64,000 nucleotides of DNA, taken from Papilionanthe hookeriana x Papilionanthe teres. Its lineage: Eukaryota > Streptophyta > Magnoliopsida > Asparagales > Orchidaceae. Shown here one piece after another: positions 13,427-24,520 of the stretch (the first letter of the stretch is position 1; every line of letters begins with the position of its first letter). Position numbers and translations under genes: made by a program. The stretch covers positions 60,616,155-60,680,154 of the forward strand of contig CM040428.1 of assembly GCA_022702705.1 (NCBI GenBank). Reading direction: 5' to 3'. The notes beneath the pieces are model-generated. The model did not search any database. It had not been told where the DNA came from and saw only the letters and a program-made list of their open reading frames with translations.

Positions 13427-13507
13427 GTGCCTCAGACCGTCCTAGTTCATGTACTTTTTCTTCAATCATTATTGCTATCAGCAAATAACCATAGTCATCA
13501 TAGGCAT
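13427..13507 (-). ncRNA. C/D box snoRNA 3, predicted to target 18S rRNA
   Basis: On the minus strand the C box is ATGATGA (13501-13495), the D' box CTGA (13481-13478), the C' box TGATTGA (about 13468-13462) and the D box CTGA (13435-13432). A terminal stem pairs GGCA at 13503-13506 with TGCC at 13428-13431 (plus-strand letters). Directly upstream of the D box is an antisense element to ACCGTCCTAGT (13436-13446 on the plus strand), an 11-nt match to the conserved plant 18S segment that reads ATACCGTCCTAGTCTCAACC. By the box D+5 rule, 2'-O-methylation would fall on the U of ACCG[U]CC. I could not assign a target to the D' guide. The gene name is not recalled. Confidence 0.75.
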
Positions 13508-13614
13508 CTCACAAATTTCATCTAACTATAAAACAGGAGTAAAAATTTCAAGTCTGCAACTTAAAAACGAAGAAACGGATCATAGATGGGATAAAATTTG
13601 AATCAGCGGAGAGT

Positions 13615-13700
13615 ATGTGTCAGATTAAGATTTATCAGCACCCAAATGAAACTCTCAGACAGGGATAACTGTGTATGGTTTATGTTCTCATCATCCACAA
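13615..13700 (-). ncRNA. C/D box snoRNA 2, predicted to target the 25S rRNA peptidyl-transferase region
   Basis: On the minus strand the C box is ATGATGA (13694-13688), D' is CTGA (13658-13655), a C'-like TGATAA lies at about 13637-13632, and the D box is CTGA (13623-13620). The terminal stem pairs CACA at 13696-13699 with TGTG at 13616-13619. Immediately upstream of D' is a 13-nt perfect antisense match to ACAGGGATAACTG (plus letters 13659-13671), which sits in the universally conserved 25S/28S sequence CCACAGGGATAACTGGC. The D'+5 rule places the methylated base at ACAG[G]GAUAAC. The D guide has no target I recognise. Confidence 0.85.
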
Positions 13701-13792
13701 AACTGTTGTAGCTGAGTAAAGGATCTTCGAACAAAATCCAACATGTTAAAAACGAGAAGACGGAAAAAATTAATGGGAACGATGACAGAGAA

Positions 13793-13886
13793 ATCTATCA
13801 GATCTTCCTATTCAAAGCTACAATAAGTCATCGCCTCCAATATTTGAACTGGAAGCTTCGCTTATGATAGCATTCATCATATAGAA
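13793..13886 (-). ncRNA. C/D box snoRNA 1, possibly targeting 25S rRNA
   Basis: On the minus strand the C box is ATGATGA (13880-13874), a C'-like GATGAC lies near 13835, and the D box CTGA is at 13801-13798. The terminal stem pairs ATAGA (13881-13885) with TCTAT (13794-13798) in plus letters. The element upstream of D is antisense to TCTTCCTAT (13803-13811), 9 nt of the conserved 25S sequence GGCTCTTCCTATCATTG, with one mismatch beyond. The short match makes the target less certain than for the other two; the box and stem architecture is good. Confidence 0.65.
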
Positions 13887-14006
13887 AACTCTAGTTTCTA
13901 TCGGAATAAACAACAAAGACAGAAAATAATAAACAAGATGTGAAAAAGAAAACACAATAAGAAAGAATTGCGAGAGAAAGCTAACACGAAGAGGAAAAGT
14001 TGCTGC

Positions 14007-14014
14007 TAGGGTTT
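14007..14014 (-). promoter_or_regulatory. Telo-box AAACCCTA (distal copy)
   Basis: AAACCCTA on the minus strand, about 60 nt downstream of the TATA box. Telo-boxes near the transcription start are a known feature of plant ribosomal-protein and snoRNA genes. Confidence 0.65.
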
Positions 14015-14036
14015 CCAGCTGTGGGAGGCGGACTGC

Positions 14037-14044
14037 TAGGGTTT
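14037..14044 (-). promoter_or_regulatory. Telo-box AAACCCTA (proximal copy)
   Basis: Second AAACCCTA on the minus strand, 30 nt from the first and about 27-34 nt downstream of the TATA box, hence close to the expected transcription start. Confidence 0.65.
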
Positions 14045-14070
14045 CCAACATGCGTGGAAGGTGGCTTGGA

Positions 14071-14082
14071 ATTTATAGGCCC
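14071..14082 (-). promoter_or_regulatory. TATA box and adjacent GGGCC motif of the snoRNA unit
   Basis: The minus strand reads GGGCCTATAAAT. CTATAAAT is a good plant TATA box. The abutting GGGCC resembles but does not exactly match the site II element (TGGGCC/T) that often pairs with telo-boxes in translation-related genes. Confidence 0.6.
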
Positions 14083-14151
14083 GTGACCGAGCAGATTTTG
14101 TTGCTCTCTTTCTCGAGAAAATATTTACGTCTAAAAAGGCGTGCGCATCTC

Positions 14152-14402
14152 TACGCAGAGATGCGTACGTAAAAAATACGTAAAAAAATATATAAGAGTT
14201 ATACGAGAGTTACAAGTATGTTACAAACGCGTTATAATCTTTTTTTACCTCCCGTGTAACTCAGTTGTAATCCGTGTTTCTATTTCATCCATTTGTACAC
14301 GAGAGTTACACGAGAGGTACAAGAGGGTTATAACCTTCGTGTAACTTATGTGTAACTCCCATGTAACTCTTGTATATATTTTTATGTACGCATCTCTGTG
14401 TA
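14152..14402. mobile_element. MITE with about 50-bp imperfect terminal inverted repeats
   Basis: The left end reads TACGCAGAGATGCGTACGTA. The right end, reverse-complemented, reads TACACAGAGATGCGTACATA, and similarity continues through TATATAAGAGTTA/TATACAAGAGTTA and further. The interior has repeated GTAACTC / GAGAGTTAC motifs in both orientations. No transposase is present. A small extra palindrome (CGCATCTCT...AGAGATGCG) overlaps the left end, so exact borders and the target duplication are unresolved. The superfamily is not assigned. It sits about 70 bp upstream of the snoRNA TATA box. Confidence 0.6.
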
Positions 14403-16499
14403 CGATTTCCGAACACAAATTTTTTTCATGTTTAGAACAGCTTATATATAGGGTGCGACAGCGTTTTCAGACGCTGCCTTTCTGTTTGAATATCTCGATT
14501 GACTCTAAATTTTTGGTGTCACGGTGTTTTATTATTGTCATTTACTTCTTCGTTTCTCAAGTCGAACTTCCCCCCGCGTCTCGCATATTTCTTTTGCGAT
14601 TAGGAAAGCAAACCCTCTCTCGGTAACTGCCGCAGATGCTTCCCGCTGAACACCGCGAACTCCACCTGCACGTAGATCGACGCTCCTGTTCGCTCCTCTC
14701 GCAAAACCGAACTCGACGCTCATGTTGGCTTCTCTCGCAGAAGCTCGAACCTGCGCCCGTTCGCCTGTTCGCTTTCCCGCAAACTGCTTCGTCGGCCACT
14801 CTCCCTCTATGCGCCACGAATCACAGAATTGCCCCCTCTCCTTGCCAATAATAAACAGCTGCCACAGCCCCAAACCAACCCTAAATCGAATCAGAACGAA
14901 CCGGTTCGAGTTGCTCAACACTGTTTGATTTGAACGAGGTCAGCTTATGTTTGTTGCTTCTGTTTCATCTAATATTGTGCTCATACAATTATGTTGCATA
15001 TAGCTTAACTAAATAGAGGCAGAACTGTCATTTATCTACCAACATCTGCCAATAAGCTACTATGAATTAGCTTCGTCAAACAGAAATCAGCTTATCCTGA
15101 TAATCTGCATATTATCAGAATAATCTGTTTATCAACATATCATAAATAATCTGCAATTGCCCCAAATAGACCCTTAATTTTAGAACCTAGGGTTGTGATG
15201 AAATTGATGAAATTCTAGGTTTTTGTTGCATGTGATTAATAAGATGTATAAGATTGATGGAATTAACCTAATTTAAATTTTTATTTGGTCATAAAAATGA
15301 TATTTGAAGGAAAATTGAAAAAAAAATAATCATAATATGGAAGAAAATTTTCATCAATATATCTTGGCTACATTAGGATAGATTTAAATATGAATCAAGG
15401 TACGAGGCACGACAAAACTGCTTATAGTTCTCTCCACACGGTGGGCTCGTGTTTGTACTTTATTTCCGGTACAGACTTTCTTAGAGGACACTAAATAGTA
15501 CTTAAGAAAATTAAAAATAAAAATTGACCTACAAAATTGATGTTAGAACAAGCTTTATAATGCAATGTATAAAAAGATTGGTACAGTAAGAGGAGAGCTA
15601 AACAATACTTATAGAAAATACATTAATCAAAATTGTAACTACTCTCCTCTCTTTTAGATATGGCACCCTACAAGGAAAATTTGTCTTAAAAATACTATTG
15701 CACAAGTTTCACACATAATAAAGTATGTAAAAAAAGCCCTCAAAGTGTGCAATACCTTGCACATGCCAAATAAAAATGATGCGCATAAAAATCCCTAACT
15801 ACACTCTAACCCTGATTCTAAACATAAACTACAATGTGTTGCCTAACCAGAATCTAGGTGTAAGTCGTGTAGTGTGGGGGCTAAGGATCTTCTTATAAAA
15901 TCTTGACTAGTTCACCAAGCTGGTCTCGTCAGGTGCTTTTAAATGAATTAACCATTGTCACGACAAGTGAGGAAAGTTAGCCCATACCTATGCTTAGAAC
16001 GATCCTACGAAATATAGTTTTAATAAGATAATTTGCATCGTCTGACTGGATAAACAAGCAAGCAATGGTCATTACTCACCTCCTCATACAAAGTAATCAT
16101 GAGGTGAGTAATGCAATGAAGGTTGACTGATGTAGCAAAGGCATCAGACAAGTGATTACAATAAAAGGATACTCTCAAATCAATTATGAATAGGTCATAC
16201 AACACATGCATAATGTAAGCTTGAACTAGAAGGGTGGCACCACGGGGTCGTGTAAAAAATCTCAGGTTACCCACTTTTTGTCTTATAAAGGATGTTAGGT
16301 ACGACCATGACAGAACACCAAACATGTAATAAAGGCATGGCTGGCATGCGTCACAACAAAGATGTAATGATGTCCAAAAGAGAAGTCGAGATAACATAGA
16401 GATGTGCACTCCTAAGTAGTGGCGAGACTCTAGCATTTTCTACATGCCTCACCAAGAAGTCCATAATATGTAAAAATGACAATCCATCACATAGGCAAG
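14403..16499. other. GC-rich patch then AT-rich DNA, no gene recognised
   Basis: 14560-14930 is distinctly GC-richer than its surroundings and open in several frames on both strands, with no protein similarity; base composition explains the ORFs. 15000-15180 resembles the end of a MITE (repeated AATCTG motifs, ending in a CCCCAAATAGACCCTTA-like sequence). 15190-16499 holds short ORFs without recognisable products. Confidence 0.3.
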
Positions 16500-18045
16500 T
16501 GGCCACACCAGCCTGCACGCACACCCCGTATGAGCGATCAAATCCACAAGTCAACCACAATTAAACATTAGGGCTAGCTAAGAAAGGAAATGCCAAGAGG
16601 AAGGGATTCTCACCACCACAGAGTTTGCTTGATGTCCACCGGAGTTTAGGAAGAAGCTCTCCTATAAGGTAGGAGAGTAGCCCACGAATCCTTCCCAAAG
16701 ATATGAAGAAGTTCTCATCGCCAGAGAGATCGCTGAAGCTCTCCTGAGTTGCCCTTCCTCCAAGTAAGGATAATGCTCTCTTCAATGTAGGAGAGTAGAC
16801 ACTGCGCTTGATGAGTTCCCCCTCAAGAAAAACCTCCTCGCACACTCAAGGAATGAAGTGAAGAAGGAGGAAGAAGATGAAGAAGAAGAAAAAGAATAGA
16901 TGAGGGAGGTAAGCTCCCTTGGACTTTCTCCTCTTTAGGAAGGTGATGATCTTCCTCACTTGCTCTACTAAGAAACCTCCCGAAGGCTCTTTCAAGGCTC
17001 TCCAAGCTTATTCTCCAAAAAGCTCCACAAGCCCTTTTCTAGCGATGGAAAATTGCAAATGATTGAGAGAGTTTGAGAAGAGAGCTCCCCTTTAATTTAA
17101 TCCTTCCCATAGCGTTAAATGACAAAAAAACTGCAATTGAATAGTGAAAAAGCCTTTAAACTGAGGGCAAAAGATGTATTTTGCATCACTCTAAAGGTCC
17201 ATCATCAATTCTCTGTGAAAATGGCAACTTCGGGAGTTAAAACTAATCCCAAAATGGCCACTTTTGTGAACTGGAAGTGACCGACACCTAGGAGCTGCGT
17301 CCCCGGGCGCCTATGCGCCAATAAGGGCATCCAAGCGCCACTTGGGTAGAGCCAAGGCGCCATCCTCTCAGAAATATGGTTATTTTTTTGCTTGTTTTGG
17401 GTGCCTATGCACCTGGTTTTTGCGCCTAGGCGTCCAAAAAGTTGTCCAAATGCCAAAATCAATCGCTAGACCTCCGGAGACTCGGGATCGATGGTCTAGA
17501 AAGTTGTTTTTGGAGCATGGGCCCTTAGGGTCAGCACTAGGGCGTCGGACTAGCCCGAAACCCTAAATTTCACCAGGAGCGCCTGAAAGAGCATTATATG
17601 TAAGTTACAGAAGACTCCGTGTGAATGAAATATATCTCATAACTTCAAAATAGAGTATTCTCATTAGTAAATCACTGGAGAAATTGGTGTCAATGGTCGT
17701 CTTAAACCATGGTGTGGGTAGGGTGTTCCGAACTCTAATTTTCCTGTAGCGTGCGTAGGTGGACTCCGTGGCTTCCCATGGTCATGGGAGGCTCTGAATG
17801 GTCTTTTGGTGACTTATAATATTATATTAGACACCAAGCACGTCTCACATCTCTTATGGGCCTCTTAGAGGAAATTTTCCCGGGTAGGGCTAAATCGCCA
17901 CAAAATATAGCTACTTGCCCCGAACAAGTGCCAGAAGGACCCGGGTGGGTGACTTGAGCTACCGGATGTTATGGACAAACCCCATACCATTTAAGTCATG
18001 CCAGTGAACACCCTACACTTACGACATCAAAAGATTTTGCTAACA
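16500..18045 (-). repeat. LTR-like fragment related to the sequence at 25367
   Basis: Read on the minus strand from 18045 the sequence begins TGTTAGCAAAATCTTTTGA, continues GTAAGTGTAGGGTGTTCAC and later CACCCACCCGGGTCC. The plus strand at 25367 shows the same order: TGTTGGCATCAATTTTTGA, GAGTGTAGGGTGTCCAC, CACCCACCCGTGACC. Both therefore look like 5' ends of one LTR family. The rest of the fragment is purine/pyrimidine-biased, non-coding sequence with GGCGCC-type motifs around 17300. No gag or pol was found next to it. The end near 16500 is a guess. Confidence 0.4.
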
Positions 18046-18898
18046 CCCAATAAAGTCATTTTTTTCTAAATAAGTGTTTTTATAAGTCAAGAGTGAAAAA
18101 AAACTCAATCTTAATATATTTATAGTAATTTTTAATATGTTTATAAATTGAACTTTAGAGGCTATTTGGTAGCGAATTTTAGCATGATTTAAGCATAATT
18201 AATCTTAAATCCTATAAGGTTATATTTTTGAACAAGTTAAATACACTCAAATTTTAAATCTAAATCGAGCTTTATTTTACCATAAATTCTAAATTTACTA
18301 AATTTAAGAGCTTGATGGATTTAAAGAATTTAGTGCAGAGAACTACGTGAAGGGTGAGAAAGGAGAAATATTATTCTTGTCATTGTTTCATCAACAAGTG
18401 CCCGTTGTGTCGTCTTGCTTCAGCTGCAAATGTGTGTTATTCTTGCTTCAACTTTAAGCTCCCATTACAGTGTATAACAATATTTTTCAGATGTCAAGTA
18501 GGAGTAGAAAAAGAGGGGACAAATGAGGGTTTTAGGCAATAGGAGGATAAAGTGGAAGATGATGAGATTTATTGTTTTAATTATTTTAATTTAATGAAAT
18601 GATTGCACATATATAGTTGAATTTAAAATTTATTAACTTAATTTAGTTTAATGTAATTTCAATTTTTAATTGAGTACTAATTGATGATAAATTAATATAT
18701 TATATTAAACCACCTATTAATTACTTAATATAACTTTGATAGAATGACAAATAAATAATTAATGATCAGTTAATAATTACTAAAATATTAATTAATAATT
18801 AAAATTTTTGATGAAATTAAAATGAATAATTATAATTAATAAATGTTTTTTTATATTAGTTAAATTATAAAAATTATCATTTTTCTTAATGAATAACA

Positions 18899-19201
18899 TG
18901 TTAGAAATTCATGTTTGAACTTTATTACACAATTCAAAATAATACATAATAGTCATAATGTTTTAAATTCATGATTTTTACATCTCCATAATAAATAAAA
19001 ACATACATACATTCATGTTGATAAAATTTGATCTTGAAGACATGAAGTTTCTCTCTCTAATCTCTTGAATCTCTAATCCCTTAAAACTTTTTGTACTTCC
19101 TGATTAAGAAAAATGTACGGGCTGTGTTAGGAAGAGAGATTACCTATTATCTAAATTATGCTCAATTTAACCATCATCCATTAAGGAGGTTACTAAACAA
19201 C
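18899..19201 (-). repeat. Copia 3' LTR, outer part
   Basis: TGTTAGAAATTCATGTTTGA at 18899 matches TGATATAAATTCATGTTTGA at 37472, and the match continues through the motif TTCATGATTTTTACAT, the AAACTTT..GTACTT region and ATTTAACCA.CATCCAT.AAGG, up to the insertion point. It ends in ACAAC, the target duplication of the inserted element. Confidence 0.85.
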
Positions 19202-19679
19202 TGTTGACCTCATTTTTGATGAGGTCTTCTCTTCTTCTCTTTAGTACTTAGGATCTAGCCTTAGGCTTTTCCTTTGACTATCCTAGAGGACTAGAATTGG
19301 GACCCACCACTTAGAAATTCAAAACACTTCTTAACTCCCTGCAAACTCTACAAACTTGATTGTAGACCCCTAATCACCTAGAGGGTTGAAATCGGATGTG
19401 GAAGTTTAAAGGATGAGTTCCTATAGGACTCTTTGGCCTTAGGATCGCCACAGGCGGCTGGTCCGGTGAAGGGCCGACTTACACACACACTACACTTATA
19501 CACTACACCTTCACACACCTATACCGACTTGACCTCCTCGACTCATGTAAGTGATTCACATGGATGGTCCTTAACCCCTAAGCCCTGGCTAAAGAGGTTA
19601 GAAACAACATAGTGAATGCGCTCAAATGAGTCCCTTCATGGCTCATGTGGGCTTGATGTGGCTTCATGACTCAACCAAA

Positions 19680-21000
19680 ATGATTTCATTCCACTCAAAT
19701 TTACCCAATCTTCAATTTTCCAAATTTTTAATTTTTGACCCCCGGGACCCTACACCCGCCTAACCTACCCAAAGCCCTTGAAATTACCCAAATTTTTCAA
19801 AATCACCTAAATTACCCAAAATTCCCCAAAATCATTCCTAAACATTTCCACATCACTCAAATTGATCATCCATACCCAAAAATACCAAAAATTCCAAAAA
19901 TACCTCCCAATACCCTCCAAATACCCAAAATACCCCCCTTGACCCAAAAATTCAGAAAATTCAGAGAAAATTCCAGAAAATCCCAAATATTCCCAATTTC
20001 ATTTTGTTCAACTACACCATGGGACAATTTTGTCAATTTACCCCACTTTTATCAAAACCCCCAATTTGACCCATTTTAACCCAAAGTGAACCCAATGTCA
20101 AACCAAGCCTACCCAATTGACCCAAATTCTAGTCCAATTCAATTCTAAACTTCAGTTCAACATTCCCAACACCAATCTAGACCAAATCCAAGTCCAATTT
20201 GATTGACATTTGGATCCAATTTCACTTTTGGTCTTAAAGCCCAATTTGGACCCATGACCCAAACCTAACCCAAACTCACCCATTTCAACTCCAATTAACC
20301 CCAAATATTTTCTAAATCTTCCTTGGCATCCCCACAAGCAAAAAACTAACATGATTTGCCCAAAATTTAGACCCAAACCCCACTCAAATTCAACCCAAAG
20401 CTAAAAGGCCCAATTTCGACCTAAACCCAAACCTAACCTAAATGAGCCCAAACCCCAAAATCAAAGCCCAACCAAAGTCAAAACCTCTTTGAAACACTCC
20501 CATAAACATTTCTCAATATTAATTTTACATCAATTTCAACCCTAGCCCAACATTGGCCCAAGTTAGCCCACTTTGACCTATATTGGCCCATTCACCTAAA
20601 GAGCCCAAATTCAACCCAATTCAAACCCAAATCACCCCCAATTTGCTTCAAGTCACTCATGACACATCTATGAGCTAAACCCAACAATTATTTGGCCCAA
20701 GCCTTTACCAAAATTTCATCCCAAAATCCATTTTAAAATTCAAAAGCCCACTTTCCTAAACCATCTTAAAAGCCCATCTAAAACCATTTCAAAAAAGCCC
20801 AAAATCCACCCTAAAGCCCACATGACATCTGCATTTGCCATCCACTTAATTAAAGCCATTACCTAAGTCCTAAATTCATCATCAAATAATTCCAAATCAA
20901 GCCTCATGCCAAATCACCCCTAAATACCAAAAATTTTCTTAAATTCATTTCCATGAAATTGACTCCACTTTTCCCAAGCCAAAGGTGAGCCATGCAAGCC
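19680..21000. repeat. C-rich, nearly G-free tract of CCCAA/CCCAAA motifs
   Basis: About 1.3 kb of irregular ACCCAAA, ACCCAAT, GCCCAA words with very strong C-over-G strand bias. The open frame at 19735-20079 encodes only low-complexity Pro/Ile/Lys sequence (for example YPKIPKIPKIPP) and is a by-product of this composition. Confidence 0.7.
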
Positions 21001-21299
21001 ATGGACAAGCCACATGAAGCCATGGAAGGCTTGACATGTGATCAAGCCACTAATGGCAAAAGGAGGAGCCTCTTTTAAGCCCCCTTAAAAAGGTTTTAAC
21101 CCTTTTAATGCTTCACCTTAATCCATGTTTAATCAAAATATTCATGGATGGTGACTTCACCCTTTCCTAGCTGATCCATCCGATCTTCCCTTAGCCCAAA
21201 TCGACCATGGGGAGGTGAACCAAGCCCAAAAGGTGGGTTGACCCATTTGGACCCAAAATGAGCTCATCCCCCATTCCATTTCAATTCAACTCCTTTACA

Positions 21300-22350
21300 C
21301 ATGTCTATGGCCAATCGATCGCACAAACCTCCGACCCGACCTCCCCGACCTCGAGGGTGACTCCGACCCTGGCCGGCCGCCCACCACAGCCGCCGGAAAC
21401 CACCGTGCCGAGAGCTCACATGTGAGCCCAACTTGGAATTCTCACCTGCCGAGCCGCCCCATCCCTAGTGGCCATTGGAGTTGTTCTTCTCTTGCCAAGA
21501 GTAGCCGATCCCAAGCCCTAACTCTCCTCAGGAGGCCCTCCACCCTCTCCTATTTAAACACCACCCCTCTCGCCATGAGAGGTGCCGAAAAAACCTTAAG
21601 GAAACTCGCCAAAATTGTTCCGGACTACTCCCCATACACAGAGCACTTGATCCCCACCGAAATCCCCCTGTCGTTTCTTCTCTGCGAGCTCAATTTCGTA
21701 ATCGAAATCCAAGCCCAAAACCAGGACACTTCTCCACAGTGAGCCAATCCCCAAATTGATTGGTTCTACACCTTCACCGGACCAAGGTAAGGTGTCCACC
21801 AGCAAAAGCCCCATCTCCGGGCCACCCGGTTGCTCCAGCCCTCCAAGCTTTGTGATCGGGCTTGGTCGAAATCACACCTATACAATTCACTGGACCAGAG
21901 ACTTCATCCGGAGCTTGTCGGGATCCAATTGAAGGTGCAACAACCCTCAGATCGAAGCCACACTTCTCTAAGCAAAGGTATGGCCTCACTCTTCTTCCCG
22001 AGCTTCCGAACATTCTCCATTTCTATTGCGTAAATTTCATCCCACATAAACCGTATAGATGTGTTCGTCTTCTCGAGACGAATCCATAGAAGCATAAGAA
22101 CATGAAAATCCATTAAGTATCGAGTGAGATCTTAGGGATTTAGTGTGGACGGCTCTCGGGTGAGGACGCTCGGGGACGATGAACGGATGCCGTTCATTCA
22201 ATACACGCGCGGACGGACGGCTCAGATGGCGTCGGACCAGGAGACGGTACGAGAACCGCGGGGCCCGGGCTGCTGACTCAAGCGGCGACGTCGAATGGGA
22301 GCGCGACGCGTGTGCGTTCGGAGCTGCCGAGGTTGACGCGGCGCCGCGTG
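21300..22350 (+). repeat. GC-rich promoter-like segment within the large insert
   Basis: A GC-rich block with CCGACC / GCCGCC motifs holds a TATA-like TATTTAAACACC near 21550. It is followed by ORFs with no recognisable product and by a second GC-rich block at 22140-22350. This is the arrangement expected of an LTR U3/R region, but that is inference. Confidence 0.3.
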
Positions 22351-24129
22351 GATAAATAGAAAATTAGGTTTTTTTTCCTATTTATTTAATTCCCTAAACT
22401 TCAAAAATTCATAACTTTGTGTAGAAAAATCAGAAAAATAAAATAAAAATACCCTTTTGCTCAGTGAACAGAGGAGAATAATGTGGAAAAGAAATTATTT
22501 AATTTCATCAAGTATTTTATTTTTAATAATTTATTTACTCTCTGCATATTTTTAATTCTCCATGCATGTATACAATTCACCATGGCATGAGACCATAGGG
22601 CTTTGAAGCCTCCGAATTTGGGAACATTCCCTAAATTTTCCAAAGTCGGAGGCCATCCCTATGAAAAGTTATTGATTTTTCAAATTCATGTTACTCGTTT
22701 TGAGTATTTTAATTCCAATAAATAGCATGTTGTGAAATAAATTCTAGGAAAATTTGGTGATGTTCCTTATGACCAGAGGACCCTAGGAAAAATAGGTTTT
22801 GAGTTAGTTCATTTAAAACAACCCTAATTGGCTTAAACACCCAAAATGGATCTCTAATTAATTAGAGCTAACCATACATCAAATTGACTTAAAATCAATT
22901 CTTCACTGACCTTTAAGATCAGAGGAACCCACCATAAAAATTTGAGGTCAATTGGACTTGGTTAGCCCTACTAAATGGGTTGATTAAGCCATTTAGCCAT
23001 TTTAAACTTTAAAAATTCATAACTTTCAAAATATCTTTCAAAAATTCACTAAATTAGTTTTGGAGCCTCTCTGATGTTAGGGGAATTTAAGGAAATTAAA
23101 ATTTCAATTTTCTAAAAAAGTTGATTTTTAATATTATTTTAATATTTTTAATAATTAAAAAATAATAAAAATCACAAAAATAATAAAATTCACCAAAATG
23201 TCACATTTTGAATTTTAATCACTTAGGAACAAACCCCATATTTTTTTAGGTCTATTTAGTGAGATATTAAATTTTAAAGCTCTAGGGTAATTTTAAAATT
23301 AAAAAAAATGTATTTTCTAGCATTTTCACTAAAATAATTATGATAAATCATAGAAAAATCAGAAAATTGAAAAATTTAATTCTCTGATTTCCTTGATATT
23401 AGAGAGATTTTTAAAAAATATAAAATTCATTTTTCAACATTTATTTTATTTTTAAATTAATTAACACTCCAAAATTTAAAATAATTATAATAAAAATAAT
23501 ATAATTCAAAAAATCACTAAAATTGGTCCAAGTGGTCCTCTTGTCATTAGAAATGTCCCCTAATTTTCTTAAGGACAAAAACTTTCCCTTGGTCATGTTA
23601 TTAAATTTTCCTTGGAAATCTCTATTTTACACCAAAAATAATTATATAAATAAATTAAATACAGAAAAATCACATTTTCTCCTCTCATGTCTTTATTGAC
23701 ATATGAGTGAAGTCACATAAAAATTTCAAGTTCATTTGAGTTCAATTTAGTGAGTTATGAAATTATTAAGCTTAAAGGGTAAAGTGGTAATTAAAATTTT
23801 AATCCTTAATTAAAACTTTAGGTTTAATAAAAAAATTAATAAGTAAAATATTTGATCCTAATCTGATTTGGATGATTGAAATTTAAATAATTAAAGGGTA
23901 GAAACCCATTAAACAATTTAAAATAATTAAACCTTAATTAAATAATTGATTAAATTTGGAAGAATAATAAAATTGGAATTATTAAAATAGGGATATTATT
24001 AGGAAGAGATTTATTCTTTAATTTAAAAATCCCTAAATTAATCATCTCATTCAATTCTTAATTAAAATGATAACTCAAATTTAAAATATTAAAAGACTTA
24101 ATCATTAAACTAAAATTAAATTATTAAAC

Positions 24130-24520
24130 TCTTTTAAAATTTCAATTAAAATTAAAAATAAAATTAAATTAAAAATTAAATTAAATTGAATTAAATTAAA
24201 TTAAATTAAAATTAAAAGTTAAATCAAATTAAATATTAAATTAAATAATTAAATTAAATTAAAGTAAATTAAATTAAATTAAATTAAATTAAAATTAAAT
24301 TAAATTAAGTAAATTAAATTGAATTAAATTAAATTAAATTAAATTAAAATTAAAAGTTGAATTAAATTAAAGATTAAATTAAATTAAAATGAAATTAAAT
24401 CAAATTAAACTAAAATAATTTAACATCAAGTCAAACTAAATTGAATTAAATCAAAATTAAATTAAAATTAAAACTAAGCTAAATTAAATTAAATTAAGTT
24501 AAATTAAATTGAATTAAATA
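24130..24520. repeat. AAATT pentanucleotide-based minisatellite
   Basis: About 390 bp consist almost wholly of AAATT/AATTA units with occasional interruptions (AAAGT, AATTG). It lies in a wider AT-rich region (22380-24660) without genes. Confidence 0.85.

Larger units (their letters stand above)
13427..14050 (-). ncRNA. Polycistronic C/D snoRNA precursor transcription unit
   Basis: Three C/D snoRNAs lie in tandem on the minus strand within 460 bp (spacers of about 90-110 nt). They sit downstream of one promoter with a TATA box and two telo-boxes. Plant snoRNAs are commonly transcribed as such clusters and cut from a shared precursor by endo- and exonucleases. A 77-codon ORF at 14051-13818 overlaps snoRNA 1 and has no recognisable domain; I read it as chance within a non-coding leader. 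The transcript 3' end is unknown. Confidence 0.7.

Noticed and set aside
13818..14051. 77-codon minus-strand ORF starting just after the TATA box
   Set aside because: It overlaps snoRNA 1 and the telo-boxes and has no protein similarity; better read as non-coding precursor leader.
14538..14921. 127-codon minus-strand ORF and overlapping plus-strand ORFs in a GC-rich patch
   Set aside because: Open in several frames at once with Arg/Ala-rich products and no domain; explained by local GC content.
16020..16436. 138-codon minus-strand ORF
   Set aside because: No family resemblance and no splice or promoter context; possible chance ORF in repetitive DNA.
19735..20079. 114-codon plus-strand ORF
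   Set aside because: Low-complexity Pro/Ile/Lys translation of the CCCAAA-rich tract; not a gene.
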